Part shown: one piece after another, positions 33,089 through 40,351 of the stretch
Position numbering within the stretch: position 1 is the stretch's first letter
How the letters are laid out: every line of letters begins with the position of its first letter
From: DASPUH01 sp035622975
Lineage (GTDB): Bacteria; Chloroflexota; Limnocylindria; Limnocylindrales; CSP1-4
Reading direction: 5' to 3'
DNA length: 40,777 nt
Assembly: GCA_035622975.1 (NCBI GenBank)
Contig: DASPUH010000035.1
Coordinates: 1 to 40,777, forward strand
Notes under the pieces: model-generated
Told to the model about the DNA's origin: nothing
The model's input: only the letters and a program-made list of their open reading frames with translations
Database searches by the model: none
Position numbers and translations under genes: made by a program

Positions 33089-33600
33089 GTCGTCGCCTCC
33101 ACGGGGACGGCCAGCGCCGCCGCCTGGGTGACCCGTTCACGCGCCTCGAGCGGCCCCAGGGCCCTGACCTCCTCGACGATGCGGGCGATCTCGTGGGCCA
33201 GGCGGTCGCCCTCGGCGGCGCTGGCCCACACGAGCTGGAGCCGCGCCGGCTCGATGCCGAGAGCGGTGATGACCCGGCGCAGGAGCAGGAAGCGCCGCAG
33301 CCCCTTGAAGTTCTGCTCGCGGTAGTGGCAGTCGCCCGGCCAGCAGCCGGTGACCATCACGGCGTCCGCGCCGCCGGCGAACGCCTTCAGGACGAAGGTC
33401 GGATCCAGGCGCCCCGCGCACATGAGCCGCACGAGGCGGACGTTGGGCGGGTACTTGATGCGTGCCGTGCCGGCCAGGTCGGCCGCCCGGTAGCTGCACC
33501 AGTTGCAGGTGAAGCCGATGATCAGCGGCTCGAAGCGCGACGCGGCCGGTGCGGCGGCGTCGCCGGCGAGGGCCGGGCGGGGCGCGGCGGTGACGCTCAT
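33085..33600 (-). CDS. mvhD: MvhD-type [2Fe-2S] electron-transfer protein
   Basis: Bridges the hydrogenase to HdrA in methanogen complexes. Encodes 171 residues from an ATG (33598-33600) that overlaps the hdrA stop. Conserved cysteines are C32 and C35 in FTCNWCSY, C61 in RLMCAGR, C86 and C91 in GCWPGDCH. This pattern is typical of MvhD. The last 40 residues are a helix-rich tail. A separate, non-fused MvhD is present here; a 904-residue frame spanning hdrA and mvhD in another phase is shadow. Confidence 0.88.
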   Translation of the reverse strand: MSVTAAPRPALAGDAAAPAASRFEPLIIGFTCNWCSYRAADLAGTARIKYPPNVRLVRLMCAGRLDPTFVLKAFAGGADAVMVTGCWPGDCHYREQNFKGLRRFLLLRRVITALGIEPARLQLVWASAAEGDRLAHEIARIVEEVRALGPLEARERVTQAAALAVPVEATT

Positions 33601-35711
33601 GCGGTGGCTCCCACGGGGACCGGATCGACGGCCGGGACCATCAGCAGGCCCTCGATCTGGCTCAGGATCTGCGCATCGCTGAAGCCGGTGCTGCTCAGCG
33701 CGCCCGCCGGGCAGGCGGCCACGCACGTGCCGCAGCCCTGGCACAGGGCGGCGTTGACCTCGACCACGTGGCGCTCGTCCAGGAAGGTGATGGCGTTGTA
33801 GGGGCACAGGTCGTTGCAGATGCGGCAGCCCGAGCAGCGGGCCTCGTCGAGCTGGGCGCGGACCGGCTCGAGGGCCATCTCGCCCTGCTGGATCCGACCC
33901 AGGATGCGGGCGGCCGCGGCGGCCCCGTTGGAGACGCTGGCCGGGATGTCGCGCGGCCCGAGCGCACACCCGGCGGCGAAGACACCTTCCGTCATGGTGG
34001 CCACGGGGTCGAGCTTGGGGTGACGCTCGATGACCCAGCCGTCCGAGCTGCAGGTGATCCCGAACGTGCGCGCCACCTCGCGGGCATCGGAGCGGGGGTT
34101 CAGGCCGGTGGAGAGGATGACCATGTCGACCGGGATCCGCCGCTGCTCGCCGGCCAGGGTGTCCTCCACCTGGATGATGAGGCGACCATCCTGGGCCGCC
34201 TCCTGGGGCAGCCGCAGCGTGTCCGTGATCTCGGCGACGCGGCCCCGCACGAACACCGTGCCCTCGGCCTGCAGGCGCTGGTAGAACTCGTCGTAGCCCT
34301 TCCCGGGCGTGCGCATGTCGATGTAGAACTCGTACACCGTGGCGTCCGTGTGCTCCCGCACGAGGTGGGCGAACTTCAGGCTCTGCATGCAGCAGATGGC
34401 CGAGCAGTAGGGGTTGTAGTTGCGGTCGCGGCTGCCGACGCAGTGGACGATGCCCACCGCCCTGGGCTCGGTGACCCCGTCGCGCAGGACGATCCGGCCG
34501 CTCGTCGGCCCGGCCGCGTTGCTCATCCGCTCGAACTCGAGGCTGGTGAACACGTTGGCCAGGCGGCCGTAGCCGTAGGGCTCGACGCGCCGGGCGTCGA
34601 ACGTCTCGTAGCCGGTGGCCAGCACGATGTTGCCCACCTCCAGCTCGACGTCCTCGTCCTGCTGCTCCAGGTCGATGGCGCCGGTGGGGCAGAACTTGAC
34701 GCACGCCTTGCACGTGCCGCGCTCGAAGTAGATGCAGTTGTCCCGGTCGATCACGGGGTACTTGGGGACCGCCTGGGGGAACGGCGTGTACACACCCTTG
34801 CGGTAGCCGATGCCGGCCTCGAAGACGTCGTCGACGACCTTGGCCGGGCACTTCTCCTGGCAGATCCCGCAGCCCGTGCACAGGTCGGTGTTGATGTAGC
34901 GGGCCCGATGGCGGACCGTGGCCGTGAAGTTGCCCACGTAGCCCTTCACGTCGGTCACCTCGCTCCACGTGTGGAGCGTGATGTTGGGATGGCTCCCCGC
35001 CGTGACCATCTTGGGGGTGAGGATGCACGCGGCGCAGTCCAGGGTCGGGAAGGTCTTGTCGAACTGGGCCATGTGGCCGCCGATGGACGGCTCGCGCTCC
35101 ACGAGGTGGACGGGGAAGCCGGCATCGGCGATCTCGAGCGCCGCCGAGATCCCCGCGATCCCCCCGCCGACGACCAGGGTGGCCGGGTTGATGGGCACCC
35201 GGTAGGGCTCCAGGGGCACCTGCTGGGCCACGCGCAGGACCCCGCCGGCCACGACCGCCTCGGCCTTGGCGGTGGCCGCGGCGTGATCGGTGTGGACCCA
35301 GGAGACCTGCTCGCGGATCGACACCAGCTCGCAGAGGTACGGGTTGAGCCCGGCGCGCTCGCACGCGCCCCGGAACGTCCGCTCGTGCATGTGGGGCGAG
35401 CAGGCGGCCACGACCACCCGCGTCAGGCCCATGTCGTGGATATCCTTCTCGATCAGCTCCTGGCCGCTGCTCGAGCACATGAACTCGTAGTCGCGCGCCA
35501 CGACCACGCCGTGGCCGGCCAGCCGGTCGGCGGCCCAGTCGCGGACCGCCGCGACGTCGACGGTGCCGGCGATGTTCGTGCCGCAGTGGCAGACGTAGAC
35601 GCCGATGCGCTCCTGCGGCGCGCCATCGGTCGGGCTGGTCGCGGAGGGCACGACGACGGGGGCCGGTTCGCCGCCCGCGGAGACGGTGACGCCGGCGTCG
35701 TCCGGGCTCAT
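33597..35711 (-). CDS. hdrA: Heterodisulfide reductase subunit A (HdrA)
   Basis: FAD- and iron-sulfur-containing hub that in methanogens bifurcates electrons between HdrBC and ferredoxin. The 704-residue product starts at ATG (35709-35711) with AGGAGG 7 nt upstream; it overlaps the hdrB stop by ATGA. Features in order: N-terminal VCHCGTNI and CSPHMHERTF, FAD Rossmann motif VVGGGIAGISAALEIA, ferredoxin-like CTGCGICQEKCPAK, GTCKACVKFCPTGAI, then C-terminal CSGCRICNDLCPYNAI and CQGCGTCVAACPAGAL. These match full-length HdrA. Whether it bifurcates here is an inference from family. Confidence 0.92.
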   Translation of the reverse strand: MSPDDAGVTVSAGGEPAPVVVPSATSPTDGAPQERIGVYVCHCGTNIAGTVDVAAVRDWAADRLAGHGVVVARDYEFMCSSSGQELIEKDIHDMGLTRVVVAACSPHMHERTFRGACERAGLNPYLCELVSIREQVSWVHTDHAAATAKAEAVVAGGVLRVAQQVPLEPYRVPINPATLVVGGGIAGISAALEIADAGFPVHLVEREPSIGGHMAQFDKTFPTLDCAACILTPKMVTAGSHPNITLHTWSEVTDVKGYVGNFTATVRHRARYINTDLCTGCGICQEKCPAKVVDDVFEAGIGYRKGVYTPFPQAVPKYPVIDRDNCIYFERGTCKACVKFCPTGAIDLEQQDEDVELEVGNIVLATGYETFDARRVEPYGYGRLANVFTSLEFERMSNAAGPTSGRIVLRDGVTEPRAVGIVHCVGSRDRNYNPYCSAICCMQSLKFAHLVREHTDATVYEFYIDMRTPGKGYDEFYQRLQAEGTVFVRGRVAEITDTLRLPQEAAQDGRLIIQVEDTLAGEQRRIPVDMVILSTGLNPRSDAREVARTFGITCSSDGWVIERHPKLDPVATMTEGVFAAGCALGPRDIPASVSNGAAAAARILGRIQQGEMALEPVRAQLDEARCSGCRICNDLCPYNAITFLDERHVVEVNAALCQGCGTCVAACPAGALSSTGFSDAQILSQIEGLLMVPAVDPVPVGATA

Positions 35712-36715
35712 CGGCGGACCTCCTGCGGGCCCGGCATGCTGGGCATCGGCAAGCCCGTGGGCTTCTTCGGCCGACGTGGCGGCACGTGACCGGGGGCACC
35801 CTCGGTCTCGGCCTCCTCCGGCACCACGACGCCGATCTTCCCCAGGGCGTGCCGGGCGCTGACGACCTCGTGGCCGATCTCCAGGCTGGCCGGTGATTCT
35901 CCGAAGGCCAGGCCCATCAGCTGGGTGAAGAAGAGGATCGGCATGCGGTAGTCGGTCTTGAAGTGGTGGTTCAACTCGGCCTGGTAGACATCCACGTTCA
36001 TCTGGCACATGGGGCAGACCGTCACGAGCATGTCGGCCTCCGCGCGGACGGCCGCGTCGAGCAGCCGCCGGATGAGGTCGAAGCCCGTGTCGGGGCTGAT
36101 CTGCGTCATGTGGCCGCCACAGCACGCCGTCCTGAGCGGGAAGTCCACGACCTCCGCCCCGAGCGAGCTCAGCAGGCGATCGAACTCGAGGGGGTGCTCG
36201 CGCAGCGGCCAGCGGTGGTCGTAGTCGGGCCGGGTCACCAGGCAGCCCAGGTAGGGCGCCACGCGAAGACCGGCCAGGGGATGCGTGACGTGGCGGCCGA
36301 TCTCCTCGATGCCGACCTCCCGGACGAGCACCTCGAAGAGGTGGCGCACCTCGACGGAGCCGGGCTGGTACTGCAGGCCGCCCGCAGCCAGGGCGTCGTC
36401 AACCAGGGCTCGCAGGCCCGGGTTCTCGCGCAGGTCGTGGTCCGTCTTGGCCAGGTTGAGGTAGCAGGCGCTGCACGGAGCGACGACCGTGCGGCTGCCG
36501 TCGCCCTGCTTCTCGGCGAGGGCCAGGTTGCGGCTGACGAGGGCGTACGCCCGGACCTGGCTCAGGGCGAAGTACTCGAACGCGCCGCAGCAGTTCCAGT
36601 CGTCGATCTCTTCGAGGTCCAGGCCCAGCTCGGTGCACACGGCCGTGAGCGACGCGGCGTAGGCTCGGCCGCTGCCGCTCATGGAGCAGCCGGGGTAGTA
36701 GAGCAGGCTGGTCAT
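35708..36715 (-). CDS. hdrB: Heterodisulfide reductase subunit B (HdrB)
   Basis: Catalytic subunit with two CCG domains that in HdrABC bind noncubane [4Fe-4S] clusters and split a disulfide. The 335-residue protein shows C10, C42-C43, C81 and C84 (PGC, NCCG, CSAC) and C158, C198-C199, C234 and C237 (GCL, ACCG, CPMC), so both sets are complete. The C-terminal 50 residues are Pro/Glu-rich and longer than in methanogen HdrB. Overlaps hdrC and hdrA by 4 nt each. The disulfide substrate in a non-methanogen is unknown. Confidence 0.92.
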   Translation of the reverse strand: MTSLLYYPGCSMSGSGRAYAASLTAVCTELGLDLEEIDDWNCCGAFEYFALSQVRAYALVSRNLALAEKQGDGSRTVVAPCSACYLNLAKTDHDLRENPGLRALVDDALAAGGLQYQPGSVEVRHLFEVLVREVGIEEIGRHVTHPLAGLRVAPYLGCLVTRPDYDHRWPLREHPLEFDRLLSSLGAEVVDFPLRTACCGGHMTQISPDTGFDLIRRLLDAAVRAEADMLVTVCPMCQMNVDVYQAELNHHFKTDYRMPILFFTQLMGLAFGESPASLEIGHEVVSARHALGKIGVVVPEEAETEGAPGHVPPRRPKKPTGLPMPSMPGPQEVRR

Positions 36716-37299
36716 CGGCCCGTTTCCAGTGCCGCGGCGCGGTCGAGGATGGCCGTCAGCTGGTGCATCTGCCGGATTCGGTGCACGCCGAAGCCCATCC
36801 GGCCGCTGGTCAGCATGCTGACCCCCGCCGGCATCATGGCCGGCAGGCGCAGGGGGTAATGGCGGAGGTAGTGGAGTGCCACCAGGCCGACCTCATAGCT
36901 GCGGCCGAAGCGGTGGATGTTGCCCACGAACGTCCTGGAGAAGGCCGGGGCGGTCGTGCTTGGGGCCAGGCGCGCCTCGTCGGCGAGCGCCTTCAGCGTC
37001 GACATCACGTCGGGGATGCGGATCTCCTGCGGGCAGCGGACCGTACAGGTCTGGCAGGCCACGCACATCCAGGGCGTGTTGCTGTGCAGGACCTGGTCCC
37101 GCAGCCCCGCCCGCACCATGGCGAAGATCGTCCGCGGCGTGTGGTCCATATCGGCCGCGGACGGACAGGACCCGCCGCACGTGCCGCACTGGATGCACAG
37201 CTCGAGACGCGTGGTGATGGGCGTTGCAGCCAGCACCTCGTGGAGGAAGTCAGCCACCGGCCCCGCGGCGCCGGCGGTTTCGACGATCGAGCCCGTCAT
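36712..37299 (-). CDS. hdrC: Heterodisulfide reductase subunit C (HdrC)
   Basis: Carries two [4Fe-4S] clusters and passes electrons from HdrA to HdrB. The 195-residue protein has two four-cysteine sets: CIQCGTCGGSCP (C35, C38, C41, C45) and CVACQTCTVRCP (C79, C82, C85, C89). The C-terminal third is helical. It is the second gene of the operon, 11 nt after the ACT-domain gene, and overlaps hdrB by ATGA. No membrane HdrE-like subunit is present. Confidence 0.92.
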   Translation of the reverse strand: MTGSIVETAGAAGPVADFLHEVLAATPITTRLELCIQCGTCGGSCPSAADMDHTPRTIFAMVRAGLRDQVLHSNTPWMCVACQTCTVRCPQEIRIPDVMSTLKALADEARLAPSTTAPAFSRTFVGNIHRFGRSYEVGLVALHYLRHYPLRLPAMMPAGVSMLTSGRMGFGVHRIRQMHQLTAILDRAAALETGR

Positions 37300-37310
37300 C
37301 CTCGTCCGCC

Positions 37311-37718
37311 TCAGACGGCGACTGCCGCTGGGGCGTCAAGGCCAAGCGCGCGACGTGCCTTGGCTTCATCGTCGACGGTGAAGGCCATCTCGAGGATGCC
37401 CGGGCGGCGGCCCACGCACAGCGTGCCCAGGATGTTCACTCCGGCGGTCGCCAGCCGCTCCGCCACGTCGGCCAGGCCGCCGGGCCGGTTCTCGACGTCG
37501 ACCATGACCGCGTCGCCCTCGATGAAGGCGTGGCCCAGGCCGCGCAGCACCTCGCGCATGGCGTCGAAGTCGTCCGGCACGATCAGGCAGCAGGCCAGCG
37601 GACCGGCCCCCGCACAGCTGACGCAGTGGAGATTGACGCCCCTCGCGGCGAGGGCCCGGGTGAGGTGGGCGAGCTCGCCGGGATGGTTGTCGATCTGGAT
37701 GACGAACTGCCGAGGCAT
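37311..37718 (-). CDS. Tandem ACT-domain protein leading the Hdr-Mvh operon
   Basis: Encodes 135 residues from an ATG (37716-37718) with GGGAGG 6 nt upstream. Two ACT domains are visible: FVIQIDNHPGELAHLTRALA at residues 4-23 and VMVDVENRPGGLADVAERLA in the second half, each followed by a strand-helix pattern. ACT domains bind small ligands, often amino acids, to control attached enzymes or regulators. No catalytic or DNA-binding domain is attached. It precedes hdrC by 11 nt and is probably cotranscribed. A role as allosteric sensor for the complex is an inference. Confidence 0.85.
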   Translation of the reverse strand: MPRQFVIQIDNHPGELAHLTRALAARGVNLHCVSCAGAGPLACCLIVPDDFDAMREVLRGLGHAFIEGDAVMVDVENRPGGLADVAERLATAGVNILGTLCVGRRPGILEMAFTVDDEAKARRALGLDAPAAVAV

Positions 37719-37808
37719 CGCCACCTCCCGAGCCGGCTCGTGGGCGGGACAGGCCGGCGTCTTCGGTTCGGCTGCCGCCGATGAGGAGCGCACCGGCCGG
37801 CAGGGGAT

Positions 37809-37823
37809 CACGTTCTCTACGTG
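37809..37823. promoter_or_regulatory. Inverted repeat CACGT-N5-ACGTG upstream of the hydrogenase operon
   Basis: Perfect 5-bp arms with a 5-nt spacer, about 90 bp upstream of the ACT-domain start. It lies in the 189-bp region that must contain the operon promoter, though no clear -35/-10 pair was found. A possible operator; no regulator can be named. Confidence 0.35.
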
Positions 37824-37907
37824 TGTTGTCGCGCGTCTCCCGAACGGCCACCAGTGCCGAACGGCCCGAAGCCGGAGGTGCTATCGGACCGGGGCCCCGA
37901 CCTCGCC

Positions 37908-38768
37908 TCAGGCGGTGTAGGCGACGATGCGGTGGTCCCAGGGGGTCGGGCCGAACTTGAAGTGGTACGGCAGCAGGAAGCGGCGGAGCGCGTCGTAGGA
38001 CAGGCGCGTGTCGGGTGGGGGGTCGTAGCCGTTCACGCTCTGACGCCCGTAGAGCGGGCCGACGATGCGGACGGTGAGGACGCGGAAGGACGACCCGCTC
38101 GCCGGATCAGAGGTGGCCGTGAAGCCGGTCATCAGCCAGACGTGCCGCCCCGCGTCCACGACAAGGACCACCGGTCGCCGGGTAAGGCGCAGGCGGAGCA
38201 CGGCGTTGCTCACGGCGGCGTCATACGTGGTGCTGGCCGTCAACGTGTAGGCCGCGGTCACGAAATGGCGCAGGCCGGCCTGCAAGCCCACCAGGTCGAC
38301 GCCCTCGTCGGCGGGCATGACGTACGAGTCATGCGCGTGGCTGTAATCGAAGTACCGCGCCTGGTCGGCCGCGCTGTGATCGGCCTGGTGGAGGCTGATG
38401 TTGCGCAGCATCTCGATCGCAGCCGCGGTGCACCACCACCAGGTCGCCTGCATGGCGTAGATGCCGCGACGGTAGAGGTCGATGGTGAACTCCCCGCCCG
38501 GGGATGCGGTCGGCGCCGCGGGTGCCGTGGCAGGCGGCAGGAGGGCCACCGGCGGCGAGGGGCTGCTGGCGGTGGCCGACGCGGCGGGCGACGGGGCCGC
38601 AGAAGCGCTGCCCTCGATCGTGGCGCTGGCGGACGGCGTTCCGTTGGCGACGCCGACCGGCGGTCGGGCAGCGATCGGCCCGGCACACGCGGCCACGGCG
38701 AGCGCGACGAGGAAGGCAGTCAGGCGACGGCGTGTCGCGATCCCGCTCACCGACTCAGTGCCCGCCAC
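37908..38768 (-). CDS. Lipoprotein with C39-like peptidase fold
   Basis: Predicted 286 residues starting at GTG (a later GTG at codon 7 is possible). Signal peptide with lipobox ALAVAAC places the mature N-terminus at C28. A Ser/Pro/Ala/Thr linker runs to about residue 90. The remaining domain has C113 in WWWCTAAAIEML, followed much later by H209 in GRHVWLMTG, the Cys and His order of papain-like C39_2 domains. The His is followed by a WLMTGF strand as expected. The catalytic Asp/Asn is not certain. It overlaps the selenoprotein gene 3' end by 14 nt, so the two are probably cotranscribed. Substrate unknown. Confidence 0.75.
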   Translation of the reverse strand: MAGTESVSGIATRRRLTAFLVALAVAACAGPIAARPPVGVANGTPSASATIEGSASAAPSPAASATASSPSPPVALLPPATAPAAPTASPGGEFTIDLYRRGIYAMQATWWWCTAAAIEMLRNISLHQADHSAADQARYFDYSHAHDSYVMPADEGVDLVGLQAGLRHFVTAAYTLTASTTYDAAVSNAVLRLRLTRRPVVLVVDAGRHVWLMTGFTATSDPASGSSFRVLTVRIVGPLYGRQSVNGYDPPPDTRLSYDALRRFLLPYHFKFGPTPWDHRIVAYTA

Positions 38769-39048
38769 CGCCGAAGGCGTCGCGGTCGACCGGGGGACCC
38801 AGTCGCGCCGCCACGAGACCGGCCACCTCGCCCGGGCGGGCGTGACGGCCCAAAGCCGCCTTGGAGAAGAGCAGCTCGCCGTCGAGCGTCACCTCGAAGC
38901 GACCGCTCCCGCCCGGCCGCAGCGTCGCCAGGGCGATCCGCGGCGCCCATCCACCCAGGAGTTCAGCCACCAGACCGGTGGCTCGCTCGGTGTAGTTTCA
39001 GACGACGCAGTATTCGACCTCGAGTTGATGCGGTCGATCCACGTTCAT
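38755..39048 (-). CDS. SelW/Rdx-family selenoprotein (CxxU), in-frame TGA read as selenocysteine
   Basis: Encodes 97 residues if the TGA at 38998-39000 is read as Sec. The ATG (39046-39048) has TAGGAGC just upstream. The N-terminal part ends VEYCVV (C14), then U17, then NYTERATGLVAELL, giving YCVVUNY, the CxxU redox motif of SelW-like thioredoxin-fold proteins; bacterial Cys forms have a CxxC there. The remaining part, with FEVTLDGELLFSK, GRH and final GGGGH, has the family strand and helix pattern. A SECIS-like hairpin follows the TGA at once. An ordinary gene finder would split or miss it. Selenocysteine machinery is not in the window. Confidence 0.8.
38959..38988 (-). promoter_or_regulatory. 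Bacterial SECIS-like hairpin for the selenoprotein
   Basis: On the minus strand, 21 nt after the TGA, a loop GGUCU (38972-38976) is closed by AGCCACC/GGUGGCU, a perfect 7-bp stem (38977-38983 with 38965-38971). An outer GAG/CUC pair extends it across an internal loop. GGUCU is also the apical-loop sequence of the well-known E. coli fdhF SECIS. Bacterial SECIS elements lie just inside the coding region after the UGA, as this does. Confidence 0.75.
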
Positions 39049-39073
39049 GCTCCTACCGTACACCCCATCGGCG

Positions 39074-40177
39074 TCAGACCCTCGGCCCGAGGCAGCGCAC
39101 CACGGACAGCCGTTCGTGCCCCGATCGGAACCGATGGGCCAGTGACGCGGCACAGGCGAACGTCTCGCCCCTTCGCACGGCCAGCGAGCCGAAGTCGCCC
39201 TCGAGCGTCCCCGACCCGCCGGTGACCACGCCGATGTAGAACCGACCATCCTCGACCGCGATCTCGCCCTCCACCTCCAGGCGTGTGGCGTCGAAGAACT
39301 CGCCGACGTCGTCCTGGAACAGGCGGATCTCGCGGGATCCGTGGCTCTCGCGCACCAGCCGCGGGCCCTGGCTGGCGCGGGCCAGCGTGGCATCGCGGTC
39401 GGTCGCCTCATAGTCGATCATGTCCAGGGCCAGGTCCCAGCCCAGGCCCATCGTCGCCCCCGCGTCGTCCGAGCCGTCAGTCTCAGCGATGACGATCTGG
39501 TCGGTGGGCTCCTGGACCTCGATGAACGAGATGCGCGGACCCAGGTAGTGCGGCACGCCGCCATGCGCGACGTAGACCTGGCCGGCAGTGACCTCGAAGC
39601 GGTGCAGCGTCGAGCGGACGGCCGCGCCGTCATGGCCGCGTGCCGCCGCCTCGAACGCGGCGCGGTCGATCCCCGGGCGGAAGCCGATCCCGGCGTACGC
39701 CGGCTCGCGTCCATCCCCGGGGGCGTCCAGGATGATCCAGGCCTCGGTCTTGCCGAAGGGCGAACCCAGGTGCTGCCGGGCCCAGGCACGTGTCGGATGG
39801 GCGTGCAGAGGGACCTGGCCGGCCGGCGACAGCAGCTTGACCAGCACGCCCGCGGTCGCCCCCCAGCGGTCGGCGAAGGCCGCCCCGACCATCACGTCGG
39901 GCGCCGCCTCGATCAGCGCCTGCAGCGGCATGGGCCCCAGCGGGCCGGCATCCACGATGCTCAGCCCCTGCGGCCGGCCGTCGGGACCGGCGTTGCCGGC
40001 CAGCGTGCCCGACCCGACCCAGTCCTCCGACCAATGATCGTCGGGCGTGTCGGCGAGGCCCCTGAACCGTCGAGTCAGTGCCCCGCCGTCGTAGAAGCGA
40101 TAGAGCGGGTGGTAGGGCAGGGCAAGCGGCCGGCCGGCGGCCGCCTGGACGGCAAGACGATCGACTGTGGTGCTCAT
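39074..40177 (-). CDS. Mannose-6-phosphate isomerase-like cupin protein
   Basis: Predicted 367-residue zinc cupin resembling class I phosphomannose isomerase. The metal site is visible as PLHAHPTRAWARQHLG (H125, H127), E145 in FGKTEAWIIL, and a later His in VAHGGVPHYLG. A second cupin-like half covers the C-terminal 110 residues, with GGSGTLEG and RRGETFACAAS. The isomerase interconverts mannose-6-P and fructose-6-P; sugar specificity cannot be read here and a related sugar kinase or isomerase role is possible. It is upstream of the selenoprotein gene by 25 bp on the same strand. Confidence 0.8.
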   Translation of the reverse strand: MSTTVDRLAVQAAAGRPLALPYHPLYRFYDGGALTRRFRGLADTPDDHWSEDWVGSGTLAGNAGPDGRPQGLSIVDAGPLGPMPLQALIEAAPDVMVGAAFADRWGATAGVLVKLLSPAGQVPLHAHPTRAWARQHLGSPFGKTEAWIILDAPGDGREPAYAGIGFRPGIDRAAFEAAARGHDGAAVRSTLHRFEVTAGQVYVAHGGVPHYLGPRISFIEVQEPTDQIVIAETDGSDDAGATMGLGWDLALDMIDYEATDRDATLARASQGPRLVRESHGSREIRLFQDDVGEFFDATRLEVEGEIAVEDGRFYIGVVTGGSGTLEGDFGSLAVRRGETFACAASLAHRFRSGHERLSVVRCLGPRV

Positions 40178-40351
40178 CGCGGCCCTGCGTCGATGGCCAG
40201 CTCACCGTCGCCTGGTCGGGTCATCGTCACGCCTCCCGATGTGCCGCCCGGAGGTCGACGGGCCGCCGGGCTGGTGAGATGACGGAGGCCCGGAACCCCG
40301 ACGCGGGGACCGGGCCTGCCGTCGCTACTGCTGGACGTTGCGGGTCGATGC
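40178..40351. other. Intergenic region with terminator-like hairpin
   Basis: This 174-bp gap holds AGGCCCGG/CCGGGCCT with an inner CCCCG/CGGGG stem (40286-40317). No other feature was recognised. It should contain the promoter of the cupin gene, but no clear box was found. Confidence 0.4.
40286..40317 (-). terminator. Hairpin terminator after the APC permease gene
   Basis: AGGCCCGG pairs with CCGGGCCT at the ends, and CCCCG with CGGGG inside, giving a 13-bp interrupted stem around a 3-nt loop. It lies about 35 bp past the permease stop (40352). No U-tract follows, so termination may need a factor. Confidence 0.5.

Noticed and set aside
33768..35789. 673-codon plus-strand open frame across hdrA
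   Set aside because: Antisense to hdrA with no domain; composition is that of a shadow frame.
33085..35799. 904-codon minus-strand frame suggesting an HdrA-MvhD fusion
   Set aside because: The MvhD part is in this frame, but HdrA is in a different frame. The long frame joins real MvhD to a shadow of hdrA.
38755..38970. 71-codon minus-strand open frame as an independent short gene
   Set aside because: Starts inside the SelW-like domain without a ribosome-binding site; the CxxU half lies just upstream across the TGA.
38998..39411. 137-codon minus-strand open frame ending at the TGA
   Set aside because: Most of it overlaps the cupin gene in another frame. Only its last 16 codons are real, as the N-terminus of the selenoprotein.
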